DNA from: Candidatus Desulfaltia sp.
Lineage (GTDB): Bacteria; Desulfobacterota; Desulfobacteria; Desulfobacterales; ETH-SRB1
Direction of reading: 5' to 3'
NCBI GenBank assembly: GCA_030656555.1
Contig: JAUSPN010000049.1
Location: 62,001-126,000, forward strand
Length of the DNA stretch: 64,000 nt
Made by a program: the position numbers and the translations under genes. The notes under the pieces were generated by a model. It saw nothing but the letters and a program-made list of their open reading frames with translations. It was not told the origin of the DNA and did not search any database. Every line of letters begins with the position of its first letter. Position 1 is the first letter of the stretch. Shown piece after piece: positions 1 to 10,716 of this stretch.

Positions 1-210
1 CAGGTAAGATTATGGATTTTGGGAAATCACACGGCATTATTATTAATTACAGCCAAACATAGCCTTTGTTATTACCTGTTTATCAAACAGCATATGGGCA
101 TCGCCGGCACAGATGCTGGTAAAGATGGTTGATGTGAGATATTCCTTTTTGGTTTAGTCATGAATATCTGTAAATGTTTAAGGAACAGTTCGGAAATTCC
201 CCTTGAAGTT

Positions 211-627
211 TTAATTCCCAATTATCTTTACAAGAGCTCTTTTACGTCTTCTACCGTCAAACTCTCCATAAAATATCTGTTCCCATGTCCCAAAATCCAG
301 TTTGCCATCAGAGACAGCTACAACAACTTCGCGTCCCATTATCTGCCTCTTCATGTGAGCATCTGCATTATCCTCCCCAGCATTGTGCCTATAGTTTGAA
401 ACCGGCTCATGGGGAGCAAGCTTTTCAAGCCAGACATCGTAGTCGTGATGAAGGCCGGCTTCATCATCATTTATAAAAACCGATGCTGTAATGTGCATTG
501 CATTAACAAGAACAAGACCTTCTGTTATTCCACTTTCTCTCAGGCAATCCCTGACTTGGGGAGTTATATTTATAAATGCTCGTCTTGTTGGAACTTCAAA
601 CCATAATTCTTTACGAAAACTTTTCAT
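211..627 (-). CDS. YjbQ/UPF0047 family protein
   Basis: ORF with [53 protein letters not shown]...[51 protein letters not shown], typical of the family. Start moved to internal Met preceded by GGAGGTC. Confidence 0.9.
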   Translation of the reverse strand: MKSFRKELWFEVPTRRAFINITPQVRDCLRESGITEGLVLVNAMHITASVFINDDEAGLHHDYDVWLEKLAPHEPVSNYRHNAGEDNADAHMKRQIMGREVVVAVSDGKLDFGTWEQIFYGEFDGRRRKRALVKIIGN

Positions 628-658
628 ATGATTGACCTCCGAAAAAGCAATTTGGTTA

Positions 659-1489
659 TTAAACAATTACTTTATTAATTAATCCATCAATTAAATCTTC
701 TGCAGCTTGAAGATCGTTGTATGAATCAAATTGTGACTCCAATTCTTGTAGTAGGTTATTATATCTTGATACGGTCTTCTCGCTTGACTCATAATTTATA
801 TGGGGCCTGGAATAAAGCTGGTCTTTAAAAAAATAATTTGCCGGTCCTGAGGAGGATTTTCGCCTGAAAGGCCAATTAATCTTTAAATTTAAAAGCTTTC
901 TTACAGCTTTAAGGCATCCATTGTTTTTTAATAAGCTGTTTGCTGTTAATGGCCGATTAAGACGATGTTCAATTTCTTCAAAAACTGTGTTTAACAATTT
1001 TGTTTCAGTAATTACAAGTCCATAACCATACCAATTAATTGCTGTTTCGCGAACGATCTCCTTGGAAACTGCTGAAAGACTATAGTATGTAGGGCAGAAG
1101 TAAACCCTGCATGCCATGCCTCCATAAAAACTTAGCCCCCTGAAATCTATACCTTTATTTTCGTCAAGCAGGGGGTGTAAGAGACAACCCACGCGTGAAC
1201 GCTCTTTCCCCGCCAGACCTATATAAGGGCAATGAGGAAACTCGGGAAAGGGTCTCGACTGTGGTTCTCTGTCTTCGACTTCTTCTTTAAAGTCGAGTAT
1301 GGCATCCATATTTCGATTAACACTTGAGAACCTATCTGTGCGCCATGTAAGCATTTTCATTATAGATTCGTACGATGAATCGGCAACATTGTATAAACCG
1401 CAGCATGCTCCACAGGAAATTTTTTCATTAACCTGACACAGGTAAATTCCACCAGGCACCTGATTGTCATTAGTTTGGACAATGGGCAT
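659..1489 (-). CDS. Cys-rich protein, possibly YkgJ-like metal-binding
   Basis: 276-aa ORF with [17 protein letters not shown] and further Cys residues ([22 protein letters not shown]). Confidence 0.5.
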   Translation of the reverse strand: MPIVQTNDNQVPGGIYLCQVNEKISCGACCGLYNVADSSYESIMKMLTWRTDRFSSVNRNMDAILDFKEEVEDREPQSRPFPEFPHCPYIGLAGKERSRVGCLLHPLLDENKGIDFRGLSFYGGMACRVYFCPTYYSLSAVSKEIVRETAINWYGYGLVITETKLLNTVFEEIEHRLNRPLTANSLLKNNGCLKAVRKLLNLKINWPFRRKSSSGPANYFFKDQLYSRPHINYESSEKTVSRYNNLLQELESQFDSYNDLQAAEDLIDGLINKVIV

Positions 1490-1538
1490 TAATAGAGACC
1501 TTTTTGGTAGTTTTGTAAATGGACTTTTTACTTTACCG

Positions 1539-2021
1539 TCATGGTTTTTTGAGACTTATTAACCGCCATAGCTTACGGTAATAGTGTAAACTCGACATCA
1601 AAAGCGCTCCGCCTATAGTCGTATAGACGATTGCCAGGTAATGTTTGGGAATAGAAGAATGCCGCAAAATGATTCCAAGTGTGATCATGACGGCGATGAT
1701 TAGATAGCTTTTCCATGCCTGAAAAGCGAAAACACACCCTTTTTCAGGGAGCAGACAGATACGGTCAATATTTTTTTTAGCTATTCCTGAAAATCCAAAG
1801 CGATATACCGCCAAAGACAAAACAATTCCAAATAACCCCAAAGGTAAAGCAGTTAGCAAAGCAACCTCTTTAAGCCAGAAATAAGCCGTGCTGCAAAGCA
1901 TCACACCTACTGTGCTCCACATAAAACCAGCAATAGCAATAAGCAAATATTTGGAAACAGCCGGTTTTATCCTTTTATAAAACACCACACTCCTAATTAA
2001 CGGCCTTATTACAGGCATGGG
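1539..2021 (-). CDS. hypothetical membrane protein
   Basis: ORF with several hydrophobic segments (YLLIAIAGFMWSTVGVMLCSTAYFWL; ALPLGLFGIVLSLAVY). Start chosen at internal Met to reduce overlap with the upstream ORF. Confidence 0.5.
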   Translation of the reverse strand, partial: PMPVIRPLIRSVVFYKRIKPAVSKYLLIAIAGFMWSTVGVMLCSTAYFWLKEVALLTALPLGLFGIVLSLAVYRFGFSGIAKKNIDRICLLPEKGCVFAFQAWKSYLIIAVMITLGIILRHSSIPKHYLAIVYTTIGGALLMSSLHYYRKLWRLISLKKP

Positions 2022-3597
2022 CGAAGTCTTCGGGATACTGCCCGATAATCCAGCGATATAGCCACTGACTGTAAGTTCCCGGCGATTTAGGATGACGGGG
2101 AATAAAAGTGTACATAAGCCGCTGGTCATTGTCCGGACTATCAAATCTCTTGGATGTTTCGTAACAAACCATCATTTCCACACCCAATTTCTCCAGCATC
2201 CTTACAGTTGTCAAAATAGCCATATCCAGAGATTTTCTCACTGTAGAATCTGCCTCAAGAATATTGCCGCACTTTGCTGTGGTCATAATCTGTACTTCTC
2301 CTTGAGTGCGTTGAGCTTTGGGTACAAAACTTATGATGTTTTCATCCTGATAGAAAACAAGGCTTTTTGCCTTGTCTTTTCTACCATCCATTCTCCTGTT
2401 GTTTTTTATGGCATTAATGTATGTTTTAAAAAAGTTTTTGCCGGTACTGTTTCTGAACCCGCGGCAAAAGCGAGCTATTTCATCTCCTTGAGTATAGGTT
2501 GGAAATAAAGAATGGCTTTCATCGTTTTTCCCATTGATAAAACCCGGAGTATATTTGGGCACTATGGCAAATTGCTGGTGTATTTGCTGGTGAGATGCAT
2601 TGAGACGATATCCTGAAGGAGATAGATCAAACCCGAAATTCCATCCCCACATTGATGCGTTAAATGGCAAATCGTTCTTGTTTTCTTCATGATCTTTTAT
2701 GGTTTTAAGAACCTTTATCCGTAAAGACTCTAACTCATCTTCCGTGAGAGTGCGTTTTTTTGCGGGAACGGAAAGGCCAAGACTCTGGGCGACCTGTGTG
2801 TAAATCCTCTGATAGTATAAATGCCTGAGACCGATCAAATCCTCTTTCTTAAGCGCTTCTATTTTATACCGGATTGAATCATGTGCCATGTTTGCTGCAT
2901 AATGTCCCCATGGGATATAGCTGTTTTCTCTCAGATATTCCCAGATATGAGTGCCGGCAGATTTTTTATACTCTCCCACAATTTTATTGGGTCCCTGGAT
3001 GCCCGGGATAAGTACCATTGCCTGCTTATAAGTATCAGGTAAAAAAGGATTGTTGGAGACGATTTCAAACAAATGATGGTTTTTAATTGCCCGTTGAATC
3101 CCCCCATTTTTTGTTTTTTCATATTGAATACCGGCAGGCGCTCCTGTGTGTGGATCAAACTCAAACAAGCACGACTTGTTGGCTAACTCGACAAGCAAAT
3201 CTGCGTCTGTGGACATTCGGCCAAGTGATATAATAAGCGGGTCATTGTCTTCGAGCTCATTTATACCGGCTTTTAATTTTGAAAATTTATGTTTGTTAAT
3301 AATATCAAAAGGATTTGCATTTTCTATTTTTTTATCGGCGCTTGACTTTAATATAAAAGTTGCACCCATAAAAGGAAACGGATTAGAGATCTCGAATACC
3401 CAGTCTGCATTGTCAATTGTTACATCATTTGCTGGAAAGTTAATTTTGTTTTCAACAGCGGTTTTGCCGTTAATATGTCCAAGCGTTGCTATATGATTTT
3501 TTTCCCTCAAATTGACTACTGTATAATCGGGCTTGTGAATGCCGTAAACAAATTCACCGGAACTTGCTACGCAAGTCCTTACAGACGATTCATTCAT
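1993..3597 (-). CDS. uncharacterised 534-aa protein, possibly HIT/GalT-like
   Basis: Long ORF. WVFEISNPFPFMGATFILKS, RLNASHQQIHQQFAIVPKY and IISFVPKAQRTQGEVQIMTTAKCGNILEAD resemble the two halves of HIT-superfamily nucleotidyltransferases. Confidence 0.55.
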   Translation of the reverse strand: MNESSVRTCVASSGEFVYGIHKPDYTVVNLREKNHIATLGHINGKTAVENKINFPANDVTIDNADWVFEISNPFPFMGATFILKSSADKKIENANPFDIINKHKFSKLKAGINELEDNDPLIISLGRMSTDADLLVELANKSCLFEFDPHTGAPAGIQYEKTKNGGIQRAIKNHHLFEIVSNNPFLPDTYKQAMVLIPGIQGPNKIVGEYKKSAGTHIWEYLRENSYIPWGHYAANMAHDSIRYKIEALKKEDLIGLRHLYYQRIYTQVAQSLGLSVPAKKRTLTEDELESLRIKVLKTIKDHEENKNDLPFNASMWGWNFGFDLSPSGYRLNASHQQIHQQFAIVPKYTPGFINGKNDESHSLFPTYTQGDEIARFCRGFRNSTGKNFFKTYINAIKNNRRMDGRKDKAKSLVFYQDENIISFVPKAQRTQGEVQIMTTAKCGNILEADSTVRKSLDMAILTTVRMLEKLGVEMMVCYETSKRFDSPDNDQRLMYTFIPRHPKSPGTYSQWLYRWIIGQYPEDFAHACNKAVN

Positions 3598-3718
3598 AAA
3601 TTTTCCTTGTTATTTACAATTTTTAGTGAAACTACCTGCCCTTCCGTGATTAACTTTTATAAATTAGATAAAAAACACATCTGAGTTTTAATTGTCAAGA
3701 ATGTATATCCTCTGATAT

Positions 3719-3752
3719 AAAAAAGGCAGGGCCTTTTAAAGACCCTGCCTTT
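3719..3752 (-). terminator. rho-independent terminator for hsp20
   Basis: AAAGGCAGGG...CCCTGCCTTT stem followed on the minus strand by a T-run, just downstream of the hsp20 stop. Confidence 0.75.
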
Positions 3753-3786
3753 GAGAATGAACCGTATTTCAGCTATGTGTTGGTAA

Positions 3787-4236
3787 TTATTTTACATCTA
3801 TGGTTATTTGTTTTGGTTTCTTTTCTTCCGGTTTTGGAACTTCGATTGTAAGGATTCCGTCTTTATAGGTCGCCTTAATATCCTCAGGGTTTACCGTTGT
3901 AGGCAGCGTAAAAGATCTGTGAAACGAACCAAAACTTCTTTCCCTGCGGTAGTAGTTTTTTTCCTTAATCTCTTTGTCAACAGATCGCTCACCTTTGAGG
4001 GTCAATACATTGTCCTTAACATCAACAGAAACTTTTTCTTTATCTACACCGGGAAGTTCTACTTTAAGAACAATAGCGTCATCAGTGTCATAAATGTCTA
4101 CCGTGGGCTTCCATGAAGCCAGGCTAACCTCATCATCAATGTCCTTTGAACGGAGAAAGGCTTCATCAAACATACGATTAATACGGTCTTGCAAGGTTGC
4201 TACATTTCTGAAAGGATCCCATCTAATGAGAGTCAT
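3787..4236 (-). CDS. Hsp20/alpha-crystallin small heat shock protein
   Basis: MTLIRWDPFRNVATLQDRINRMFDEAF...WKPTVDIYDTDDAIVLKVELPGVDKEKVSVDVKDNVLTLKGER...YRRERSFGSFHRSFTLP. RBS GGAGGTG upstream of internal Met. Confidence 0.95.
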   Translation of the reverse strand: MTLIRWDPFRNVATLQDRINRMFDEAFLRSKDIDDEVSLASWKPTVDIYDTDDAIVLKVELPGVDKEKVSVDVKDNVLTLKGERSVDKEIKEKNYYRRERSFGSFHRSFTLPTTVNPEDIKATYKDGILTIEVPKPEEKKPKQITIDVK

Positions 4237-4381
4237 AATAACACCTCCTTCTATTAATTTGTTTGTGGTTCTTTCCAGCAAAAAAATAATCACACTGGAT
4301 GTTTTGTCAACAAAAACGTTGATTTTGTAAGAATATTTTGCTTAGTTGACTATAATGCTGTAATATATGAATATATTTATT

Positions 4382-4495
4382 GAACCGCAATAGCGAGCGA
4401 ATCTAAAAAATGGCAAACTTCCTTACGGTCGCTGCGAAGCACTGCCGTCAGGCAGAACATTCCCTGCATCTTGCTACAGAAAATCTTCAATGAAT
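4382..4495 (+). repeat. dispersed repeat copy (GAACCGCAATAGCGAGCGAATCT family)
   Basis: Shares GAACCGCAATAGCGAGCGAATCTAAAAAATGGC..ACTTCCTTACGGTCG with 51447-51533; partial similarity to 34071-34190. Confidence 0.75.
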
Positions 4496-4596
4496 GGTGT
4501 TCAGAACGTTAAAAGTATTTTACTAAAAGTAATTATCGGTTTATAAAGTTTGATTGTAGGTCAAAGCTTAGATCGTTTAATGGAGGGCTAATAATA

Positions 4597-5418
4597 TTGG
4601 TTGCAAAAAACAGGATCAAAGAAGGAGACGTCCTGCTGGAACTCGAAGATATTTGTATGTATTTCGGGAAAGTCTGTGCTCTGGCAGACATAAATCTGAA
4701 AGTCAGGAAAGGAGAGATCCACTCAGTTATCGGCCCTAACGGAGCCGGTAAAACGGTAATGATGAATATTATTAACGGCCTTTACCACCCTCAGAATGGA
4801 AATATATATTACAAGGGGCAAAAGATTAATAAACTCAGGCCCTACCAGAGAGCTAAGCTGGGTCTGGCCAGGACATTTCAGAAGGTGGAGGTGTTCGGCG
4901 GCATGACAGTGCTGGACAACATCCGTCTTGGCAGACATATACATTTAAGATCGGGTATATTTAGCGGTTCAGCATATATTGGAAAAACAGCACGCGAGGA
5001 AATCGAGCACAGGGCTTTTATTGAAGAAGAAATAATCGATTTTTTAGAAATTGAACATATCCGCCATAAAGCGGTCGGTATGCTGCCGTACGGATTACAG
5101 AAAAGGGTTGAATTGGGCCGGGCGCTTGCCCTGGAGCCGGAGCTTCTCATTCTGGACGAACCGCTGGCCGGCCTTAATCTGGAAGAAGTCGAGGATTTAG
5201 CCAGGTTTATCCTGGACATCAATAAAGAGGACCGGTGGAGAGTAACCTGCCTTTTGGTAGAACATGACATGGGTGTGGTCATGGACCTTTCCGATCATGT
5301 TTTAGCGATTAATTTCGGTAACACCATACTTGATGGCAAACCTGAAGAGGTTCAGAACAATCCAGAGGTAATAAAGGCTTATCTGGGTGATGAGGATCTA
5401 TATGCAACAAGGGCGTAA
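4597..5418 (+). CDS. livG: branched-chain amino acid-type ABC transporter ATP-binding protein (LivG-like)
   Basis: Walker A GPNGAGKT, LARTFQ, Walker B LLILDEPLAGLN, LLVEHDMGVVMDLSDHVLAINFG. Confidence 0.9.
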   Translation: MVAKNRIKEGDVLLELEDICMYFGKVCALADINLKVRKGEIHSVIGPNGAGKTVMMNIINGLYHPQNGNIYYKGQKINKLRPYQRAKLGLARTFQKVEVFGGMTVLDNIRLGRHIHLRSGIFSGSAYIGKTAREEIEHRAFIEEEIIDFLEIEHIRHKAVGMLPYGLQKRVELGRALALEPELLILDEPLAGLNLEEVEDLARFILDINKEDRWRVTCLLVEHDMGVVMDLSDHVLAINFGNTILDGKPEEVQNNPEVIKAYLGDEDLYATRA

Positions 5419-7348
5419 AAAAGGCGAAAGCAAGGCGAATCAGGGTATGGAAATTCCCAAAACACTGACGATTCCCAAGCTTTTTCTTAAACAGGCCGAA
5501 AAGTTCGGCAAGAATACTATTGCCATGCGGGAAAAGGGGTTCGGCATCTGGCGACCTATCACGTGGCATGATTATCTTGAAAATGTTAAACACCTGGCTC
5601 TTGGCCTGATCAGTATAGGTCTTAAGAACCAGGACAAGATTTGCATGATCGGCACCAACCGTCCTGAAGGCTTATGGGCTGAGATGGCCACTATGTGCGC
5701 AAGAGGAATAGGTGTCTGGTTGTTTCAGGAGTGTCTTATAGATGAGGTCAAATACATTGTTGATAATTCAGACACCAGGTTTATATTTTGTGAAAGTCAG
5801 GAAGAGGTTGATAAGGCTCTTTCCATATTTGATGAATGCCCAAAACTGGAAAAGATTATCTGGGATGATCCAAAAGGGATGCGAGATTACGAGCAGGATT
5901 ATCTGATAAGCTTTAAAGATCTACAGCAGTTAGGCAGAGAGTTAGATCAAAAACAGCCCAATCTTTTTGAGGAGATAATCTTGAAGGGGCATGGTGACGA
6001 GACAGCTCTTCTTTTTTATACTTCAGGCACTACGGCGCTTCCCAAGGGCGCTTTGCTGTCTCATTATAACATGTTGACAATGGGAAAGAATCTCATGACG
6101 GTTGATCCGTGTCTTGAGACTGATGATTATGTTTCTTATCTTCCCTTTGCATGGATCGGCGAGCAGATGATGTCTATTTCATGCGGCCTTCAAATCGGAT
6201 TTACTCTTAATTTTCCTGAATCGTCTGAAACCTCTCAGGCAGATATCAGGCAGATCGGGCCCCATGTTATGTTTGCCCCACCCAGGATGTATGAACAGAT
6301 GACCCGAACGGTTCAGGTCAAGTATTTGGATTCCACATGGATTAAGAGAAAGTGCTACGAGCTTGCGGCAAAGATCGGTTATCATGTGGCAGATCTGAAA
6401 TTTGAGAAAAAACCGATACCGTTTCACTGGAGGCTTCTCCATGTGCTGGCCTATATCGGAGTGCAAAAAAAGTTGAAGGACAATCTCGGGCTTTCCCGTG
6501 TTCGCAATGCTTATACAGGCGGCGCCGCCATGGGGCCTGATCACTTCCGTTTCTTTCATGCTCTTGGCGTGAACCTGAAACAGATTTACGGGCAGACTGA
6601 AGTCGCCGGCATTTCGGTAATCCATAGAAGCGGAGACATCAAGTTTGACACAGTAGGCACTCCTATCCCGGAAACAGAGGTAAAAATTACAAAAGAAGGT
6701 GAAATCATTACTAAAAGCCCATCGGTTTTCCAGGGGTATTATAAGAATCCCGAAGCTACGGAGAAAACCCTGATTGATGGCTGGCTATATTCAGGAGACA
6801 GGGGTTTTATAGATGATGACGGCCACCTGGTTGTGTTTGACCGTTCAAAAGATGTCATGACTTTAAAAGACGGCAGGCCGTTTGCTCCTCAGTATCTGGA
6901 AACCCGCTTAAAATTCAGCCCGTATGTAAAGGATTCCTGGGTGATAGGAAATAACCTGGACTATTTAACGGCGGTTATCTGTATTGATTATTCGGTAGTA
7001 GGAAATTGGGCAGATGAAAAAAAGCTTACCTACACAAGCTATCCTGAACTTTCTCAGAAAACGGAAGTCTATGATCTTGTTGAAAAACAAATCCGTCAGG
7101 CTAACAAAGACCTTCCTGAGCCGGCAAAGATCAGAAAATTTATCAATTTATATAAGGAACTTGACGCGGATGATGATGAGCTTACCAGGACCAGGAAATT
7201 GCGCCGAGCATTTGTACTAAATAGATATCAACAGATTGTGGATGCTCTATATTCTGAAGAAGACATGGTTCATATCGATACTACCATAAGCTACGAAGAC
7301 GGGAGAAAAGCCCACATTAAGGCTGATTTGCACATTCGGAAAATATAA
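5387..7348 (+). CDS. AMP-dependent long-chain acyl-CoA ligase
   Basis: LLFYTSGTTALPKGALLSH, GGAAMGPDHFRFFHALGVNLKQIYGQTEVAG, GWLYSGDRGFIDDDGHLVVFDRSKD. Confidence 0.9.
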   Translation: MMRIYMQQGRKKGESKANQGMEIPKTLTIPKLFLKQAEKFGKNTIAMREKGFGIWRPITWHDYLENVKHLALGLISIGLKNQDKICMIGTNRPEGLWAEMATMCARGIGVWLFQECLIDEVKYIVDNSDTRFIFCESQEEVDKALSIFDECPKLEKIIWDDPKGMRDYEQDYLISFKDLQQLGRELDQKQPNLFEEIILKGHGDETALLFYTSGTTALPKGALLSHYNMLTMGKNLMTVDPCLETDDYVSYLPFAWIGEQMMSISCGLQIGFTLNFPESSETSQADIRQIGPHVMFAPPRMYEQMTRTVQVKYLDSTWIKRKCYELAAKIGYHVADLKFEKKPIPFHWRLLHVLAYIGVQKKLKDNLGLSRVRNAYTGGAAMGPDHFRFFHALGVNLKQIYGQTEVAGISVIHRSGDIKFDTVGTPIPETEVKITKEGEIITKSPSVFQGYYKNPEATEKTLIDGWLYSGDRGFIDDDGHLVVFDRSKDVMTLKDGRPFAPQYLETRLKFSPYVKDSWVIGNNLDYLTAVICIDYSVVGNWADEKKLTYTSYPELSQKTEVYDLVEKQIRQANKDLPEPAKIRKFINLYKELDADDDELTRTRKLRRAFVLNRYQQIVDALYSEEDMVHIDTTISYEDGRKAHIKADLHIRKI

Positions 7349-7381
7349 GTGTGCTTCAGGCAGTAAGAAGGAGAAAACCCA

Positions 7382-8266
7382 ATGGAATTGTTTTTGATGG
7401 CCCTGACCAATGGCATTATGGTGGGTGGAATTTATGCGCTCGTAGCTATCGGCTGGGTGCTTATATATAAATGCTCGGGCGTGTTGAATCTTGCAATGGG
7501 GGAAATGACCCTTATCGGCGCCTATATTTCTCTAACATTTTATTCCATGGGCCTGCCCTTTCTTTTGGCATTATTAGTTTCTCTTATCATCGGCTTATTG
7601 CTTGGCATTTTGACGGAAAGGGTCTTTTTAGACAAACTAATAGGAGAGCCTGCCCTGTCGGTTATCATGGTTACGGTAGGGCTTTCCTTTTTCTTTAGAG
7701 GGACTATTGAATTAATATGGGGAACGGATACAAGAGTCTTTAATCCACCTGTTTTTTCAATAGAGCCGATTACTATTGGGATGATTTCAATCAGCGAGGT
7801 CTATTTATGGAGTTTTGTGGCAGCTATTATTTTGCTGGTAATTTTTGTATGTTTCTTTAAATATACCCGCTGGGGCCTTGCAATGCAGGCCACGGCAGAT
7901 GATGAGATGGCTGCGCTGTCCCTCGGGGTGAGCGCCCGTTTTGTTTATGCTGCTGCCTGGGCTATTGCCTTTATGGCTGCCGGTGTAGGAGGCACCCTTT
8001 TAGGAAATATAAATGGGCTGAACATATCCGTAGGCTACCTGGGGCTGCTGGTTCTGCCCGCTGTGGTGCTGGGCGGGCTTAATTCCGTACCAGGCGCCAT
8101 TGTCGGAGGTATTGCCATTGGAATATTGCAGAATTTTACCGGTGTATATCTGGATAGATTCTTTCCGGGCGCTGTAAAAGAGGTAGCCCCCTTTGCTTTT
8201 ATGGCAATCTTTTTGCTTTTTAAGCCCCACGGTTTATGGGGCTGGGAGCGTATTGAACGAGTTTAA
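7382..8266 (+). CDS. livH: branched-chain amino acid-type ABC permease (LivH-like)
   Basis: MVGGIYALVAIGWVLIYKCSGVLNLAMGEMTLIGAY and C-terminal VLGGLNSVPGAIVGGIAIG. Confidence 0.9.
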   Translation: MELFLMALTNGIMVGGIYALVAIGWVLIYKCSGVLNLAMGEMTLIGAYISLTFYSMGLPFLLALLVSLIIGLLLGILTERVFLDKLIGEPALSVIMVTVGLSFFFRGTIELIWGTDTRVFNPPVFSIEPITIGMISISEVYLWSFVAAIILLVIFVCFFKYTRWGLAMQATADDEMAALSLGVSARFVYAAAWAIAFMAAGVGGTLLGNINGLNISVGYLGLLVLPAVVLGGLNSVPGAIVGGIAIGILQNFTGVYLDRFFPGAVKEVAPFAFMAIFLLFKPHGLWGWERIERV

Positions 8267-8281
8267 AACGGAGTAAATTAT

Positions 8282-9382
8282 ATGTCAACGACCTTCCTTC
8301 CTTGCGGTGATTACCATCAAACCTATGCGCAGGAGCATGCATGGTGGCAGACAAAGTTTATTAAAGGTAAGATGATTTGTTTGTTTCTTTGTTTGTTTGT
8401 ATTTATTCCTCTGGTGGCAAATGATTACTGGATCAGCATTTGTAATATGGTTGGTTATACGATTCTGGGAGCTTTAGGCGTTCAGCTTCTAATCGGTTAT
8501 TGCGGACAGTTGACCCTGGGCCAAGGAGCATTCATTGCAGTGGGAGCATACGTGAGCACTTTGCTTGTACTGGAATTTCCCTGGCCGCAATTCATGCTGG
8601 ATTGGGGTATTGCATATCCTGTAAGTGTTCTTGTTGCCGGAATAGCTGCCGGTATCTGGAGCGTGTTTTTCGGGCTCCCTTCCGCCAGGGTAAAGGGGTT
8701 TTATCTGATTTTAACTACAATGGCGGCCCAGTTTATTACCGTAGATTTTCTGCTTACACAATATGTCAGCCAGATAGGCGGTCGCGGTCAGGCCTTTTCC
8801 CTCCCTGCGGGGACTATAAAGCTGGGGCCGTGGGTTATTGACAGTGATCTCAAAGTCTATTATTTGATGATCATGCTGGTTATTGTTTTTTGCGTTGTCA
8901 TATCCAACCTCATGCGGTCAAGGGTCGGCAGGGCATGGGTGGCTATCAGGGACAATGATATTTCAGCCGAGGTTATGGGGATTAATGTTGTTAAATATAA
9001 ACTGCTTGCCTTTTTTGTCGCAGGATTTATCGCAGGCATAACAGGAGCATTCTGGATAAGCAATCTTGCAGCCATCAGTCCGGAGCACTTCCCGTGGTTT
9101 CTATCTCTCTCGCTTGTTGGTGTGATTCTTATCGGCGGTGTAAGTTCCATACATGGCACAATATTCGGCGCCATATTTATGGTGGTGGTAATGGAATTGT
9201 TGCAGCTTGCTGTTATGCCGCTGGCTGATACCTACCCGAAGCTTTTGATGGATTTTTTGTTTATCAAAGAGGCTGCCTTTGGCCTGGCGATTTGTCTGTT
9301 TCTTATGTTTGAACCCAATGGCCTTGCCTATCGTTGGTGGCAGATTAAAAATTATTTTAATCTGTGGCCATTTTCATATTAA
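8282..9382 (+). CDS. livM: branched-chain amino acid-type ABC permease (LivM-like)
   Basis: GYCGQLTLGQGAFIAVGAYVS, RVGRAWVAIRDNDISAEVMGINVVKYKLLAFFVAGFIAGITGAF. Confidence 0.9.
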   Translation: MSTTFLPCGDYHQTYAQEHAWWQTKFIKGKMICLFLCLFVFIPLVANDYWISICNMVGYTILGALGVQLLIGYCGQLTLGQGAFIAVGAYVSTLLVLEFPWPQFMLDWGIAYPVSVLVAGIAAGIWSVFFGLPSARVKGFYLILTTMAAQFITVDFLLTQYVSQIGGRGQAFSLPAGTIKLGPWVIDSDLKVYYLMIMLVIVFCVVISNLMRSRVGRAWVAIRDNDISAEVMGINVVKYKLLAFFVAGFIAGITGAFWISNLAAISPEHFPWFLSLSLVGVILIGGVSSIHGTIFGAIFMVVVMELLQLAVMPLADTYPKLLMDFLFIKEAAFGLAICLFLMFEPNGLAYRWWQIKNYFNLWPFSY

Positions 9383-9405
9383 AAAGATTAACGAAAGGGG
9401 GAACT

Positions 9406-10680
9406 ATGAAGTCGAGGATTTTAGTGTTTTTGATGTCGCTGGCTCTTATAGCGGGAATTTTCTCCATTTATGCCTGTGGTGAAAAACCCGAGAAAAAAGA
9501 GAAAGCAAAGCTTGCTGCCGAGGAAATCCAGATTGGGTCATTAAATGATATGACCGGCGCAACCTCAGATGTTGGTAAGGACTATGCCTTAGGAATTGCC
9601 GAAGCTGTTCATTATATAAATGAAAGTGGCGGAATAAACGGGAAACTAATCAAGCTGCACCAGTTTGATTATGGTTATCGTATTCCTGAAGCACTCACAA
9701 AGTATAACCTGTTTAAGCAATTGAAATGCGTTGCTATTCTTGGGTGGGGCACAGGGGACACAGAGGCGTTGGCCCCTACTGTTGCCAGAGACAAGATCCC
9801 TTATGTATCGGCTTCTTACTCCGGGCATCTGTGTGATACAGCCAAGACACCGTATAACCTTTTCTTTGCAACAGATTATTCAACCCAGGCGCGTGGATTA
9901 ATAACAGCCTGGTTTGACACAAAGTGGCCGAAAAATCCTGATTATGGTAAACGAAAACCTCGAATTGCCGCCTGCTATATGTTTGCTTCAGCTTTCAGCA
10001 GCGCATCGATCAAGGCATACAAGAATCAGGCAGAGCTGCTTGGATTTGACATTGGTCCGGATCAGGATGTATCTCTTTTTGCCATTGACACAAAGAGCCA
10101 GATTCTTGCCCTGAAAGAATTCAAGCCGGATGTGGTTTTGCACACAAATACGGTTATGTCTGTTGCCGCTACTATGCGTGATGCATATGCGCTGAAATTA
10201 GGAGCGGATCATATCATCAAGAACTGGGGTTTTGACGAGAACCTTCCAAAGCTGGCAGCAGCAGCAGCAGAGGGGGCAATAGGATGCGCTCCATGGGCTT
10301 TTTTCGGCCAGGATGCTCCTTTAATGGACAAGGTTATAGAATATGCTGAAAAATATAACCCGGGAATTCCGCTTGAAAAAAGAACCATCCATACGGTGCA
10401 GGGTTGGGCAAGCGTATTAGGACTTGCAGAGGCTTTAAAACGCGCGGACAAAGCCGGCGGTTTAAGCGGTGAATCTATTTTGAAAAATGGTTTTGAAACC
10501 ATGGTTAACTATGAACTTGGTTTGGGTATAGCGCCTGTAACCTTTAAGGAAAAAGACCACAGAGGGCAAAGCCAAGCCAAGATTTATGAGTGGAAAGACA
10601 GCAAGTTCACCCTGCTTGCCGAAGTGGACCTGAAAAAGAGATGGCCGGATAAGTGGGAGAATGAGTGGTTAGGATGGTAA
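9406..10680 (+). CDS. livK: ABC transporter substrate-binding lipoprotein (LivK-like)
   Basis: Lipoprotein signal (IFSIYACGEK) then IQIGSLNDMTGATSDVGKDYALGIAEAVHYINESGGINGKLIKL. Start at MKSRILVF. Confidence 0.88.
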   Translation: MKSRILVFLMSLALIAGIFSIYACGEKPEKKEKAKLAAEEIQIGSLNDMTGATSDVGKDYALGIAEAVHYINESGGINGKLIKLHQFDYGYRIPEALTKYNLFKQLKCVAILGWGTGDTEALAPTVARDKIPYVSASYSGHLCDTAKTPYNLFFATDYSTQARGLITAWFDTKWPKNPDYGKRKPRIAACYMFASAFSSASIKAYKNQAELLGFDIGPDQDVSLFAIDTKSQILALKEFKPDVVLHTNTVMSVAATMRDAYALKLGADHIIKNWGFDENLPKLAAAAAEGAIGCAPWAFFGQDAPLMDKVIEYAEKYNPGIPLEKRTIHTVQGWASVLGLAEALKRADKAGGLSGESILKNGFETMVNYELGLGIAPVTFKEKDHRGQSQAKIYEWKDSKFTLLAEVDLKKRWPDKWENEWLGW

Positions 10681-10716
10681 CATTATCGACAGGTTTTCAA
10701 GGGAGGTCTTAAGGTT

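Noticed and set aside
4878-5282. 134-aa minus-strand ORF in livG
   Set aside because: Antisense to a clear ABC ATPase; Ser/Arg-rich composition typical of shadow ORFs. Same reasoning for 8860-9174, 10209-10502, 23744-24172, 45227-45604 and 56397-56819.
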